From NCBI RefSeq assembly GCF_013870525.1, contig NZ_JACBXD010000005.1:110211-174210 (forward strand): a DNA stretch of 64,000 nt, read 5' to 3'. Below are positions 43,248 through 50,541 of this stretch, in pieces. Each line of letters opens with the position of its first letter. Position 1 is the stretch's first letter. A model generated the notes under the pieces. The model saw only the letters and a program-made list of their open reading frames with translations, was not told the DNA's origin and made no database searches. This DNA comes from Amycolatopsis pittospori. GTDB lineage: Bacteria; Actinomycetota; Actinomycetes; Mycobacteriales; Pseudonocardiaceae. The translations under genes were made by a program, and so were the position numbers.

Positions 43248-44129
43248 GTGCGCACCACCCCGGAAAACGACGAGCTCGTCGCCGACCCGGCCACGCCCAC
43301 CCCGCCCCGCGGGGTGGGCGCCGCCGTACTCGGCAGGCTGCTGATCGTGCTGGCCGTACTCGGCTTGGCCGGGGGAGGGATCTGGCTGGTGACCAAGGCG
43401 TCCGCCCCGGTCGCGAGCCCGACGACGATGGAGATCCCCGCCCTGCAGGTCAAGGCGGCGGACGTCAAACCCGGAACGGTCGTCCCGGTCAACGCCACCC
43501 CCGCCGGCGGCGCGGCCCAGCAGACCGCCCCGCAGCAGGCGCAGCCGAAACCGGGCAAGGACCCGCTGGCCGCCTGGACCGAGCGGGCCGCGCAGGCCAC
43601 CGGCATCCCGGCCAGGGCGCTGCTCGCCTACGGCAACGCCGAACTCGCGATGCGCCAGATGCAGCCGAACTGCAAGATCTCGTGGGCCACCCTCGCCGGC
43701 ATCGGCCGCATCGAGTCGAACCACGGCCAGTACGGCGGCGCCGTCCTCGGCCAGGACGGTCGCCCGTCGAAGCCGATCATCGGCGTCCCGCTCGACGGTT
43801 CGCCCGGGGTCAAGGCCATCGGCGACACCGACGGCGGCCAGTTCGACGGAGACGCGGCCGTCGACCGCGCCGTCGGCCCGATGCAGTTCATCCCCAGCAC
43901 CTGGCGCCGGTACGCCGCCGACGGCAACCGCGACGGCGTCGGCGACCCGCAGCAGATCGACGACGCGACCCTGGCGGCAGCGCGTTACCTGTGCGTGAAC
44001 AACCGCGACATGTCCGCGGCCTCGGGCTGGTGGGCCGGGATCCTGTCGTACAACAACTCGACTGAGTACGCCCAGAAGGTCTTCGGGCTGGCCGACGACT
44101 ACGCGAAGGCCGTTCAGACCGCGAAGTGA
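43248..44129 (+). CDS. Lytic murein transglycosylase, membrane-anchored (MltB/SLT_2 type)
   Basis: 293 residues from GTG 43248 behind GGAGG. One N-terminal membrane helix (about 28-50: LGRLLIVLAVLGLAGGGIWL) and a Pro/Ala/Gln-rich linker precede the catalytic domain from about 105. The catalytic Glu is in IGRIESNHGQYGG; GPMQFIPSTWRRY and LAAARYLC complete the lysozyme-like fold. The enzyme cleaves peptidoglycan between MurNAc and GlcNAc with anhydro-sugar formation, outside the membrane. It is related to resuscitation and cell-wall remodelling enzymes of actinomycetes. Confidence 0.87.
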   Translation: MRTTPENDELVADPATPTPPRGVGAAVLGRLLIVLAVLGLAGGGIWLVTKASAPVASPTTMEIPALQVKAADVKPGTVVPVNATPAGGAAQQTAPQQAQPKPGKDPLAAWTERAAQATGIPARALLAYGNAELAMRQMQPNCKISWATLAGIGRIESNHGQYGGAVLGQDGRPSKPIIGVPLDGSPGVKAIGDTDGGQFDGDAAVDRAVGPMQFIPSTWRRYAADGNRDGVGDPQQIDDATLAAARYLCVNNRDMSAASGWWAGILSYNNSTEYAQKVFGLADDYAKAVQTAK

Positions 44130-44338
44130 CGTTCGCGTGAGTATCCCCCCGGTGCGAGGGTCAGCGGGTGCTTCGTGTGGCGCCAGTGACCGGTGGGGCT
44201 CTGGTGGCTGCTGCGTCGGTGGTGACCTGCTCCCGCGGGGGTGAAGGTCGAGTTTTCCTCGGCTGAACCGAGGGATGGGGCCCTCACTCGCTGGCGCTGT
44301 GCTTGCTGGTGCGTCTGGGGCGGATGTGGCGATCAGGG

Positions 44339-44393
44339 GTCCGTGAAGGCCTCCTTCCCTACCCTGACGGTAGGGAAGGAGGCCTTCACGGAC
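44339..44393. repeat. Family A palindrome, copy 3
   Basis: Perfect 25-bp stem (44339-44363 and 44369-44393) around a CTGAC loop. The outer 18 bases equal copy 1; the inner CCCTACC/GGTAGGG is intact here. It lies 209 bases behind the transglycosylase stop. Confidence 0.85.
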
Positions 44394-44490
44394 AGGAGAG
44401 CGATCAGCTGAAGCCAGAATCCAGTACACACTCGGCTCTAACCCAAATCGACACTCACGGCCACCTCGCCGCACGCTCACCCGTCCTCCC

Positions 44491-44547
44491 GTGCAATGAA
44501 CGGCCCGTTACTTGCAAAATTTGCAAGTAACGGGCCGTTCATTGCAC
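44491..44547. repeat. Family B palindrome, copy 2
   Basis: Perfect 28-bp arms (44491-44518 and 44520-44547) around one central A. The core is identical to copies 1 and 3. The outer flank reads GTGCAATGAAC instead of CGCTATGAAC in copy 1, and the change is mirrored in both arms. Confidence 0.88.
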
Positions 44548-44658
44548 GCCGCGGGGGCCGGAAGAGGGCGGAAACGAGGGCGGAGCGGAGCCGGGACCAA
44601 GGTCCCGAGCGGCCCGGTCGCCGAACTTTCCCCGCGCGGCCAGTGCTAGCGTCGATGC

Positions 44659-45033
44659 GTGCCCGCATCGTCCGTCGCCCTGCGCCGCCTCGGCATCGCC
44701 GGCGTCTGCCTGGTGAGCCTGGCGCTGTGCTGCGGGCTCGCCTGGTGGCAGTGGGAGCGGTTCTCCTCGGCCAGCGGGACCTTCCAGAACCTCGGCTACG
44801 TACTCCAGTGGCCGCTGTTCGGGTTGTTCCCCGCGTTCATGTTCTGGCGGATCCGCACGCTCCGCAGGCGCGCCGCCGAGGCCGACGCCCAGGAGCAGGT
44901 GGTCGAGACCGCCGTCCCCGAGGTGCCCGCGCCCCGGCGCCGTACCGCCCCGGCGCCCGAGCCCGCCCCCGAGGACGACGAGCTCGCCGCCTACAACCGG
45001 TACCTGCGCGAACTCAACGCCCGCGACAAGTAG
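44659..45033 (+). CDS. Small two-helix membrane protein, unknown function
   Basis: 124 residues from GTG 44659. Two membrane helices: about 11-31 (IAGVCLVSLALCCGLAWWQW) and 46-64 (YVLQWPLFGLFPAFMFWRIR). The C-terminal half is charged and Pro-rich and probably cytoplasmic, ending with YNRYLRELNARDK. The family occurs widely in actinomycetes paired with a DUF3817 gene; function unknown. It is 25 bases upstream of the DUF3817 gene and co-oriented, so a two-gene operon is likely. Confidence 0.75.
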   Translation: MPASSVALRRLGIAGVCLVSLALCCGLAWWQWERFSSASGTFQNLGYVLQWPLFGLFPAFMFWRIRTLRRRAAEADAQEQVVETAVPEVPAPRRRTAPAPEPAPEDDELAAYNRYLRELNARDK

Positions 45034-45058
45034 TTCCCCAGAGAGGTTCGAGATCCCT

Positions 45059-45412
45059 ATGACCACCCGAACTGACGATGCCGCCCCGGCCCGCTCGGTC
45101 TCGTTGGGCGGGCCGCTGATCCGGTTCCGCGTCGCGGCGTACGCCACCGGTGTCGCCCTGCTCGGGCTGGTCGTGGAGATGCTGCTGCAGTACGTCTTCC
45201 GCGTGGAACTTCCCCAGTTCGTGAAGATGATCCCGATGGTCCACGGCGGGCTCTACCTGATCTACCTGCTGCTCGCCGTCGACCTCGCGATCAAGGCCCG
45301 CTGGTCGATGAAGGGCACCTTGCTCGTGCTCATCGCGGGCTGCATCCCGTTCTTCTCGTTCGTGATGGAGCGCAAGGTCACGCACAAGGTCCACGCCGGC
45401 GTGAAGCTCTAA
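45059..45412 (+). CDS. DUF3817-family membrane protein
   Basis: 117 residues from ATG 45059 with a GAGAGG site. RFRVAAYATGVALLGLVVEM opens the first of three membrane helices; FVKMIPMVHGGLYLIYLLLA is the conserved second, with the His-Gly-Gly signature of DUF3817; the third is GTLLVLIAGCIPFFSFVMER. The C-terminal MERKVTHK motif is typical. Function is unknown. The stop overlaps the end of the convergent MFS transporter gene by 4 bases. Confidence 0.84.
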   Translation: MTTRTDDAAPARSVSLGGPLIRFRVAAYATGVALLGLVVEMLLQYVFRVELPQFVKMIPMVHGGLYLIYLLLAVDLAIKARWSMKGTLLVLIAGCIPFFSFVMERKVTHKVHAGVKL

Positions 45413-46830
45413 GCCCGGCGCCGGAAACTCAGCGCCACCAGGAACGATGTCGCCGTCACCACGGCGGCGGTGCTGAACGCGGCGGTCATCCCGTCGACGG
45501 TGGTTTCCGCCGGGCTCCCGGACGGGGTCCGCGTCGCCGCGCCGAACACCGTGATCAGGATCGCGAGCCCCAGTGTCGCCCCGACCTGCTGCAGCGTCTG
45601 CAGGACGCCGCCCGCGGCACCCGCGTCGTCGGTCGGCACGGTCGCCATGATGATCACGCTGAGCGGGGAGAACGCCAGCCCCGCGCCGATGCCCATCAGC
45701 AGCATCGGGCCGAGCAGATGCGAGAAGTACCCGCTTTCGGTGGTGAGCGTGGTCAGCCAGACGACGCCGCCGGTCATCAGCGCGGTCCCGGTCAGCGCGA
45801 GCGGTTTCGGGCCGAACCGGGGGAGCAGCCGCGGGATGAGCCTGCTGAGCCCGAACATGCACAGCGCCATCGGCAGGAACGCGAAACCGGTCTCCAGCGC
45901 GGCGAATCCCGCGATGTCCTGCAGGAACTGGGTCAGGAAGAAGAACATCGACATCATGGCCATCGGCCCGAGGAAGAAGTTGACGTAGGCCGCGGCCCGG
46001 TCGCGTTCGGCGAACAGCCGCAACGGGATCAACGGTTGGCCGACCCTCGTTTCGATCGCGAGGAACGCGGCGAGCAGGACGAGTCCGGCGGCCAGGGTGC
46101 CGAGGGTGATCGTGTCGCCCCAGCCGTGTGACGCGGCGTGGGTGAACGCGAACACGAGCGAGCCGACGCCGAAGGTGCCGGTGAACGCGCCGGGCAGGTC
46201 CAGCCTCGCGCGGCGTCGCGGAGGATCGGCGACGTAGCGCGAGGTGAGCAGCACGATCGCGAGCCCGAACGGGACGTTGATGTACAGCGCCGCGCGCCAC
46301 GAGATCCATTCGGTCAGCAGCCCGCCGAGCAGCAGGCCGATCGCGAAACCGCTGCTGGACATCGCCGAGAACAGCGCCAGCGCGCGCACCCTGGCCTTGG
46401 CCTCGGTGAACGTGCTGGTGATCAGTGCCAGGGTGCTCGGCCCGGCGAGCGCGGCGCCGACGCCTTGCACGATCCGCGCGGCGATCAGCAGTTCCGCCGA
46501 ACCGGCGAGGCCGCCGAGCAGGGACGCGGCGGTGAACACGGCCGTGCCCACGACGAACATCCGGCGGCGGCCGAACAGGTCGCCGGCGCGCCCGCCGAGC
46601 AGCAGCAGGCCGCCGAAGACGAGGCTGTACGCGGTCATCACCCAGGACAGCCCGCTTTCGGTGAAGCCCAGGTCGGACTGGATGCGGGGGAGCGCGACGT
46701 TCATCACCGTCGCGTCCAGGATGAGCATGAGCTGGCAGGTCAGGATGATCGGAAGGACCAGCCGATGCGGAGGTGGTGGGGCCTCGGTCGTTTCGGGCCT
46801 AGGCTCGGTACGCAGGGTTCGTTCGGTCAA
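45409..46830 (-). CDS. MFS drug-efflux transporter, DHA2 (14-helix) family
   Basis: 473 residues from a TTG start at 46830 with GGAG 8 bases upstream. The first helix and motif (LVLPIILTCQLMLILDATVM, NVALPRIQSDLG) are typical DHA2; the TM2-3 loop has GGRAGDLFGRRRMFVVGT (motif A). Fourteen helices can be followed to FLVALSFRRRA. Members use the proton gradient to export drugs or secondary metabolites at the cytoplasmic membrane. It is divergent to a TetR gene through an intergenic region with three operator copies, a classic repressor/pump pair. Confidence 0.88.
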   Translation of the reverse strand: MTERTLRTEPRPETTEAPPPPHRLVLPIILTCQLMLILDATVMNVALPRIQSDLGFTESGLSWVMTAYSLVFGGLLLLGGRAGDLFGRRRMFVVGTAVFTAASLLGGLAGSAELLIAARIVQGVGAALAGPSTLALITSTFTEAKARVRALALFSAMSSSGFAIGLLLGGLLTEWISWRAALYINVPFGLAIVLLTSRYVADPPRRRARLDLPGAFTGTFGVGSLVFAFTHAASHGWGDTITLGTLAAGLVLLAAFLAIETRVGQPLIPLRLFAERDRAAAYVNFFLGPMAMMSMFFFLTQFLQDIAGFAALETGFAFLPMALCMFGLSRLIPRLLPRFGPKPLALTGTALMTGGVVWLTTLTTESGYFSHLLGPMLLMGIGAGLAFSPLSVIIMATVPTDDAGAAGGVLQTLQQVGATLGLAILITVFGAATRTPSGSPAETTVDGMTAAFSTAAVVTATSFLVALSFRRRA

Positions 46831-46861
46831 GGAATACTCCGAAGACGTAACGAGATGAAGC

Positions 46862-46942
46862 GGAGAGACTCTCCGTTTGAGGTCGTGAGCGATGATATGG
46901 AGACGGTCTCCGCTTACGCAAGCGGATTCGGAGAATGTCTCC
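46862..46942. promoter_or_regulatory. Three GGAGA-N3-TCTCC operator copies
   Basis: GGAGAGACTCTCC (46862-46874), GGAGACGGTCTCC (46899-46911) and GGAGAATGTCTCC (46930-46942) are the same 5+3+5 palindrome with different centres. They fill the space between the divergent MFS (start 46830) and TetR (start 46968) genes, spaced 37 and 31 bases, so a bound repressor could control both promoters cooperatively. Confidence 0.82.
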
Positions 46943-46967
46943 GTTTTCGTCGCACGAGGAGGTGCAG

Positions 46968-47537
46968 ATGGTCACGGCCGATCCGGCCCGCCCCATGCGC
47001 GCGGACGCGCGGCGCAACTACGAGCGCATCGTGGCTGTCGCGAAGGCGGCCTTCGCCGCGGACGGCGTCGATGTGCCCGCCGATGACATCGCCAAACGCG
47101 CCGGTGTCGGCGCGGGCACGTTGTACCGGCACTTCCCGACACGCGACAAGCTGATCGAGGCCGTCTATCGCGACGAGATCGACGGACTGGCGCAGCAGGC
47201 CTACGACCTGCTCGAAGAGCTGCCGCCGGGCGAGGCGCTCGAGACATGGCTGGCCACGCACGTCGTCTACGTCGTCGAGAAGCACGGGCTCGCGATGACC
47301 CTGAAGGCCTCCGTCGACGCCGGATCCGAGGTCTTCGCCTGGTGCCAGTCGCGGTTGCGGTCCGCGTCGGACACGATCGTGAAGGCGGCTCAGGCCGACG
47401 GCGTGCTCCGGGCGGACGTCACCGGCGTCGACATCCTGCGGCTCGGCCACGGGGTGGGATCCGCGGCGAGCAAGGCGTCCGAAGAGGACACGAAGCGCCT
47501 TCTCGCCGTCGTTCTCGACGGCCTCCGCGTGCAATGA
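46968..47537 (+). CDS. TetR-family repressor of the adjacent MFS pump
   Basis: 189 residues from ATG 46968 with an AGGAGG site; a longer frame to 46935 overlaps the third operator. The HTH is ADDIAKRAGVGAGTLYRHFP within ARRNYERIVAVAKAAFAADG. The ligand domain has ATHVVYVVEKHGLAMTLKAS. Divergent orientation and the triple operator show it as the likely repressor of the efflux gene; ligand unknown. The stop codon (47535-47537) lies inside palindrome B3. Confidence 0.87.
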   Translation: MVTADPARPMRADARRNYERIVAVAKAAFAADGVDVPADDIAKRAGVGAGTLYRHFPTRDKLIEAVYRDEIDGLAQQAYDLLEELPPGEALETWLATHVVYVVEKHGLAMTLKASVDAGSEVFAWCQSRLRSASDTIVKAAQADGVLRADVTGVDILRLGHGVGSAASKASEEDTKRLLAVVLDGLRVQ

Positions 47538-47580
47538 ACGGCCCGTTACTTGCAAAATTTGCAAGTAACGGGCCGTTCAT
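47534..47580. repeat. Family B palindrome, copy 3 (contains a stop codon)
   Basis: Perfect 23-bp arms (47534-47556 and 47558-47580) around one A. The left flank (GTGCA) is like copy 2 and the right flank (AGCGCG) like copy 1, so it looks recombinant. The tetR TGA is in the left arm; the convergent symporter stop is 20 bases beyond the right arm. Confidence 0.88.
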
Positions 47581-47600
47581 AGCGCGCCGGGGGCGGAGGG

Positions 47601-49175
47601 TCAGGAGCCGATCCCGGTGAGGGACCGCACCTCCATCTCGGCGTGCTTGACCGGGTCGGCCTTCGAGCGCCCGATCAGCGTGCCGACGAAGCCGCACAGG
47701 AACGAGAACGGGATCGACACCAGGCCCGGGTTCTTCAGCGGGAACCAGTGGAAGTCGACGCCCTTGATGATCGAGTCGGCGGCCCCGGACATCACCGGCG
47801 AGAAGAACACGAGCAGCAGGCTCGCGATCAGCCCGCCGTAGATGCCCCACAGTGTGCCGGTGGTGTTGAACCGCTTCCAGAACAGCGAGTACAGCAGCGT
47901 CGAGAGGTTCGCCGACGCCGCGACCGCGAACGCCAGCGCGACGAGGAACGCGATGTTCTGCCCGTTCGCGAGGATGCCGCCGAGGATCGCGAGCGCCCCG
48001 ACGACGACCGCGGTCATCCGGGCGACCCGGACCTCCGAGGCCGGTTCCGCCTTGCCGCGTTTGAAGATGTTCGCGTAGACGTCGTGCGCGAAGGAGGCCG
48101 AAGCGGTGATCGTCAGCCCGGCGACGACGGCGAGGATGGTCGCGAACGCCACCGCCGACACGATGCCCAGCAGCACGGTGCCGCCGATGTTCAGCGCGAG
48201 CAGCGGCGCCGCCGAGTTCTCGCCGCCCGGCGCGTTCTTGATCGCCTCCGGGCCGACGAGCGCGGCCGCGCCGAAGCCGATGACCAGTGTGCAGAGGTAG
48301 AACACGAACATGCACGCGGTCGCCCACACCACCGAACGCCGGGCCTCGCGCGAGTTCGGCACCGTGTAGAAGCGCATCAGCACGTGCGGCAGCGCGGCGG
48401 CGCCCAGCACCAGTGCCAAGGCCAGCGAGACGAAGTCGAGTTTCGTGGTTTCGCTCTTGCCGTACGAGCCGCCGGGCTCCAGCAGTTCACCGCCGAGCGG
48501 GCTCTTGTCGGCGGCCGCCGAGAGCAGGTTCGAGAAGCTGAAGCCGAACTTGCCGAACAGGAACACGGTGATCAGCGCACCGGTCAGCAGCAGGATGGTC
48601 GCCTTGATGATCTGCACCCACGTGGTGCCCTTCATGCCGCCGACCAGCACGTACAGCACCATGACGACGCCGACGACACCGATCACCAGCGCCTGGCCGA
48701 AGCCGCCGTGGATGTCCAGCAGCAGTGCCACCAGGCCCCCGGCGCCCGCCATCTGCGCGAGCATGTAGAAGAACGAGATCACCAGCGTCGACGTCGCGGC
48801 CGCGGCGCGGACCGGACGCTGCTTCATCCGGAAGCTCAGCACGTCGCCCATGGTGAAGCGTCCGGTGTTGCGCAGCAGCTCCGCGATCAGCAGCAGGTCG
48901 ACCAGCCAGGCGACGAGGAACCCGATCGAGTACAGGAAGCCGTCGTAGCCGTGGATCGCGATCGCCCCGGCGATACCGAGGAAGGACGCGGCCGACAGGA
49001 AGTCACCCGAAAGCGCGATGCCGTTCTGGCGTCCGGTGAAGGCGCTGCCCGCCGCGTAATAATCCGACGTGGACTGGTTCCGCGTGCTGGCGCGATAGAC
49101 GACATACAGGGTGATCGCGACGAACAGCGCGAACACCGCGATGTTCAGGACCGGGTCGTTGTCGGGGATGCTCAT
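47601..49175 (-). CDS. actP: Sodium:solute symporter, acetate permease (ActP) type
   Basis: 524 residues; 13-14 membrane helices with the SSS signature. SDYYAAGSAFTGRQNGIALS GDFLSA region (given in two parts: SDYYAAGSAFTGRQNG and SGDFLSAASFLGIAG) is diagnostic for the ActP/monocarboxylate branch, as is VVAGLTITASASFAHDVYAN. The transporter imports acetate or similar short acids with a cation at the cytoplasmic membrane. It starts 4 bases inside the end of the DUF485 gene, the usual actP partner, so the two are one operon. Confidence 0.87.
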   Translation of the reverse strand: MSIPDNDPVLNIAVFALFVAITLYVVYRASTRNQSTSDYYAAGSAFTGRQNGIALSGDFLSAASFLGIAGAIAIHGYDGFLYSIGFLVAWLVDLLLIAELLRNTGRFTMGDVLSFRMKQRPVRAAAATSTLVISFFYMLAQMAGAGGLVALLLDIHGGFGQALVIGVVGVVMVLYVLVGGMKGTTWVQIIKATILLLTGALITVFLFGKFGFSFSNLLSAAADKSPLGGELLEPGGSYGKSETTKLDFVSLALALVLGAAALPHVLMRFYTVPNSREARRSVVWATACMFVFYLCTLVIGFGAAALVGPEAIKNAPGGENSAAPLLALNIGGTVLLGIVSAVAFATILAVVAGLTITASASFAHDVYANIFKRGKAEPASEVRVARMTAVVVGALAILGGILANGQNIAFLVALAFAVAASANLSTLLYSLFWKRFNTTGTLWGIYGGLIASLLLVFFSPVMSGAADSIIKGVDFHWFPLKNPGLVSIPFSFLCGFVGTLIGRSKADPVKHAEMEVRSLTGIGS

Positions 49176-49594
49176 CGCTCACCCGCCTCGACCGAGGCCC
49201 GCAACCGCTCGACCTTGGGGTCGAGCCGCTTGTTGGCGAACTTCACGTAGGCGATCGTGATGACCACGGTGCTGGCGAACTGGCCGAGGCCGAGCAGGAT
49301 GCCGACGTTGACCTCGCCGAACACCTTCTGGCTCATGAAGTCGTGCGCGTAGGCCGCCAGCAGCACGAACGTCATGTACCAGGTGAAGAACAGCAGGCTC
49401 ATCGGGAACACGAAGCGGCGGAAGGTCTTGCGCAGCGCGACGAACTCCTTGCCGTGCTGGATCCGGTCGAAGTCCGGGCCGGTGCTGCGCGGCGGCGGGG
49501 GAGCGGGCTGGCGCTCGCGGACGAACAGCGCGGGCATCTGCCCGGTGTCCTCGAGGGCGTTGCTCGCCACGAACGGGCGCGCGACGTCGGGCAT
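49172..49594 (-). CDS. DUF485-family membrane protein (YjcH-like partner of ActP)
   Basis: 140 residues from ATG 49594 with GGAGG upstream; the longer frame to 49849 is not supported. After a Pro-rich N-terminal tail come two membrane helices with the DUF485 pattern: FVALRKTFRRFVFPMSLLFF, TWYMTFVLLAAYAHDFMSQK and VFGEVNVGILLGLGQFASTV. The C-terminus is basic. DUF485 proteins accompany ActP-type symporters and probably assist transport; no separate function is known. Confidence 0.86.
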   Translation of the reverse strand: MPDVARPFVASNALEDTGQMPALFVRERQPAPPPPRSTGPDFDRIQHGKEFVALRKTFRRFVFPMSLLFFTWYMTFVLLAAYAHDFMSQKVFGEVNVGILLGLGQFASTVVITIAYVKFANKRLDPKVERLRASVEAGER

Positions 49595-50541
49595 GGGGTC
49601 CTCCGGGGCTTGCTTGCATCCGTGGCGCGGTACGGGAGCGCACATACTAACTACGGCTTCACCTCCTCTGAATAGGCGACCCCGCTTCCCGGAACGCGAG
49701 AGCGGGTATTCGTTTTCCGGTCGCAATAGGTTTCCGAGAATTCGTTTCGGTCGGAATGATCCGGCTTTATCACTCGTAATAGTGAGCCCGATTGTCACGC
49801 GCGGTCGTCGCCCGAACGGCCCACTGCGGCAAACGGAGGAGATCCCCACTCTGCGTCCCCCGATTTGGTGACAGATCGTAGTTTCCCTTCCCCGCCGCGA
49901 CGGCCTTCGATACCGTGCCCGCCATCGTGAGCCGGGGAAGATCCCCTGGCTCGGCGGTCGTCCTGAAAGGAATCACCATGTCGAGCGACATCCGCCCGAC
50001 TTGACCGGCAAGGCCACAACATCGGGCACATATTTGGGCTTGACCCACCCATTGGGGGCACGGACAGTAGTTCGACCGGGCGACGCGACTACCGTACGTA
50101 GGCTGAACGGGTGACCAGGACACCCTGTGCATCGGCGCAACCGGTAACCGGAATTACCTCGTTTGTCACGCGAAGACGGTTTTCGGGCGTTGTACATCGT
50201 TCAGCCTTACACTTTTCCCTGGTCAGCCCCCGTTCACTGAACGGAATTGACGGTACCCGGATTGGTGTACGATTCTTTGGCCCGGCTGACCCGCTGTGAT
50301 CGATTGGCAAAGAAAAGTTGATCTCGACGACCATGCACTTCGCAGGTTGCGACCTGCACGTGCAGGTGCAAGAACCGCTTGAGCGGAACGGTGTTCCTGG
50401 GGACACCGCGCCCGCCGGTCGGCGGCCCTCACGTCGCGGTCGATCACGTGGTCAGGCCGGGGCCGAGTTCCCCGCGGGAAGGTTCCTCGCGGGAACGGAC
50501 GCCTCAGACCGTGCCAGGACGCCGGACAGGGAGTCACCTAC
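49595..50541. other. 947-base intergenic region upstream of the conservon
   Basis: No convincing long gene: minus-strand frames here are rich in Cys/Arg and lack ribosome sites. At 49930-49953 GAGCC...GGCTC forms a 9-bp stem; AAGGAA then precedes an 8-codon frame, ATG 49978 to TGA 50004 (MSSDIRPT), which may be a tiny leader. TTGACG (50245-50250) and TACGAT (50266-50271), 15 bases apart, are a possible promoter for the conservon. The region is clearly less GC-rich than the genes, in keeping with control sequence. Confidence 0.4.

Larger units (their letters stand above)
44130..44658. other. 529-base intergenic region with two long palindromes
   Basis: No gene is visible. A short CCTCGG/CCGAGG stem (44257-44273) lies 128 bases after the transglycosylase stop, then palindromes A3 (44339-44393) and B2 (44491-44547). 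The span between them (about 44400-44480) is less GC-rich. This is the only place in the window where members of families A and B are adjacent. Confidence 0.6.

Noticed and set aside
49770..50132. 120-codon minus-strand frame in the long intergenic region.
   Set aside because: No ribosome site, odd composition and several alternative frames of equal length; not supported as a gene.
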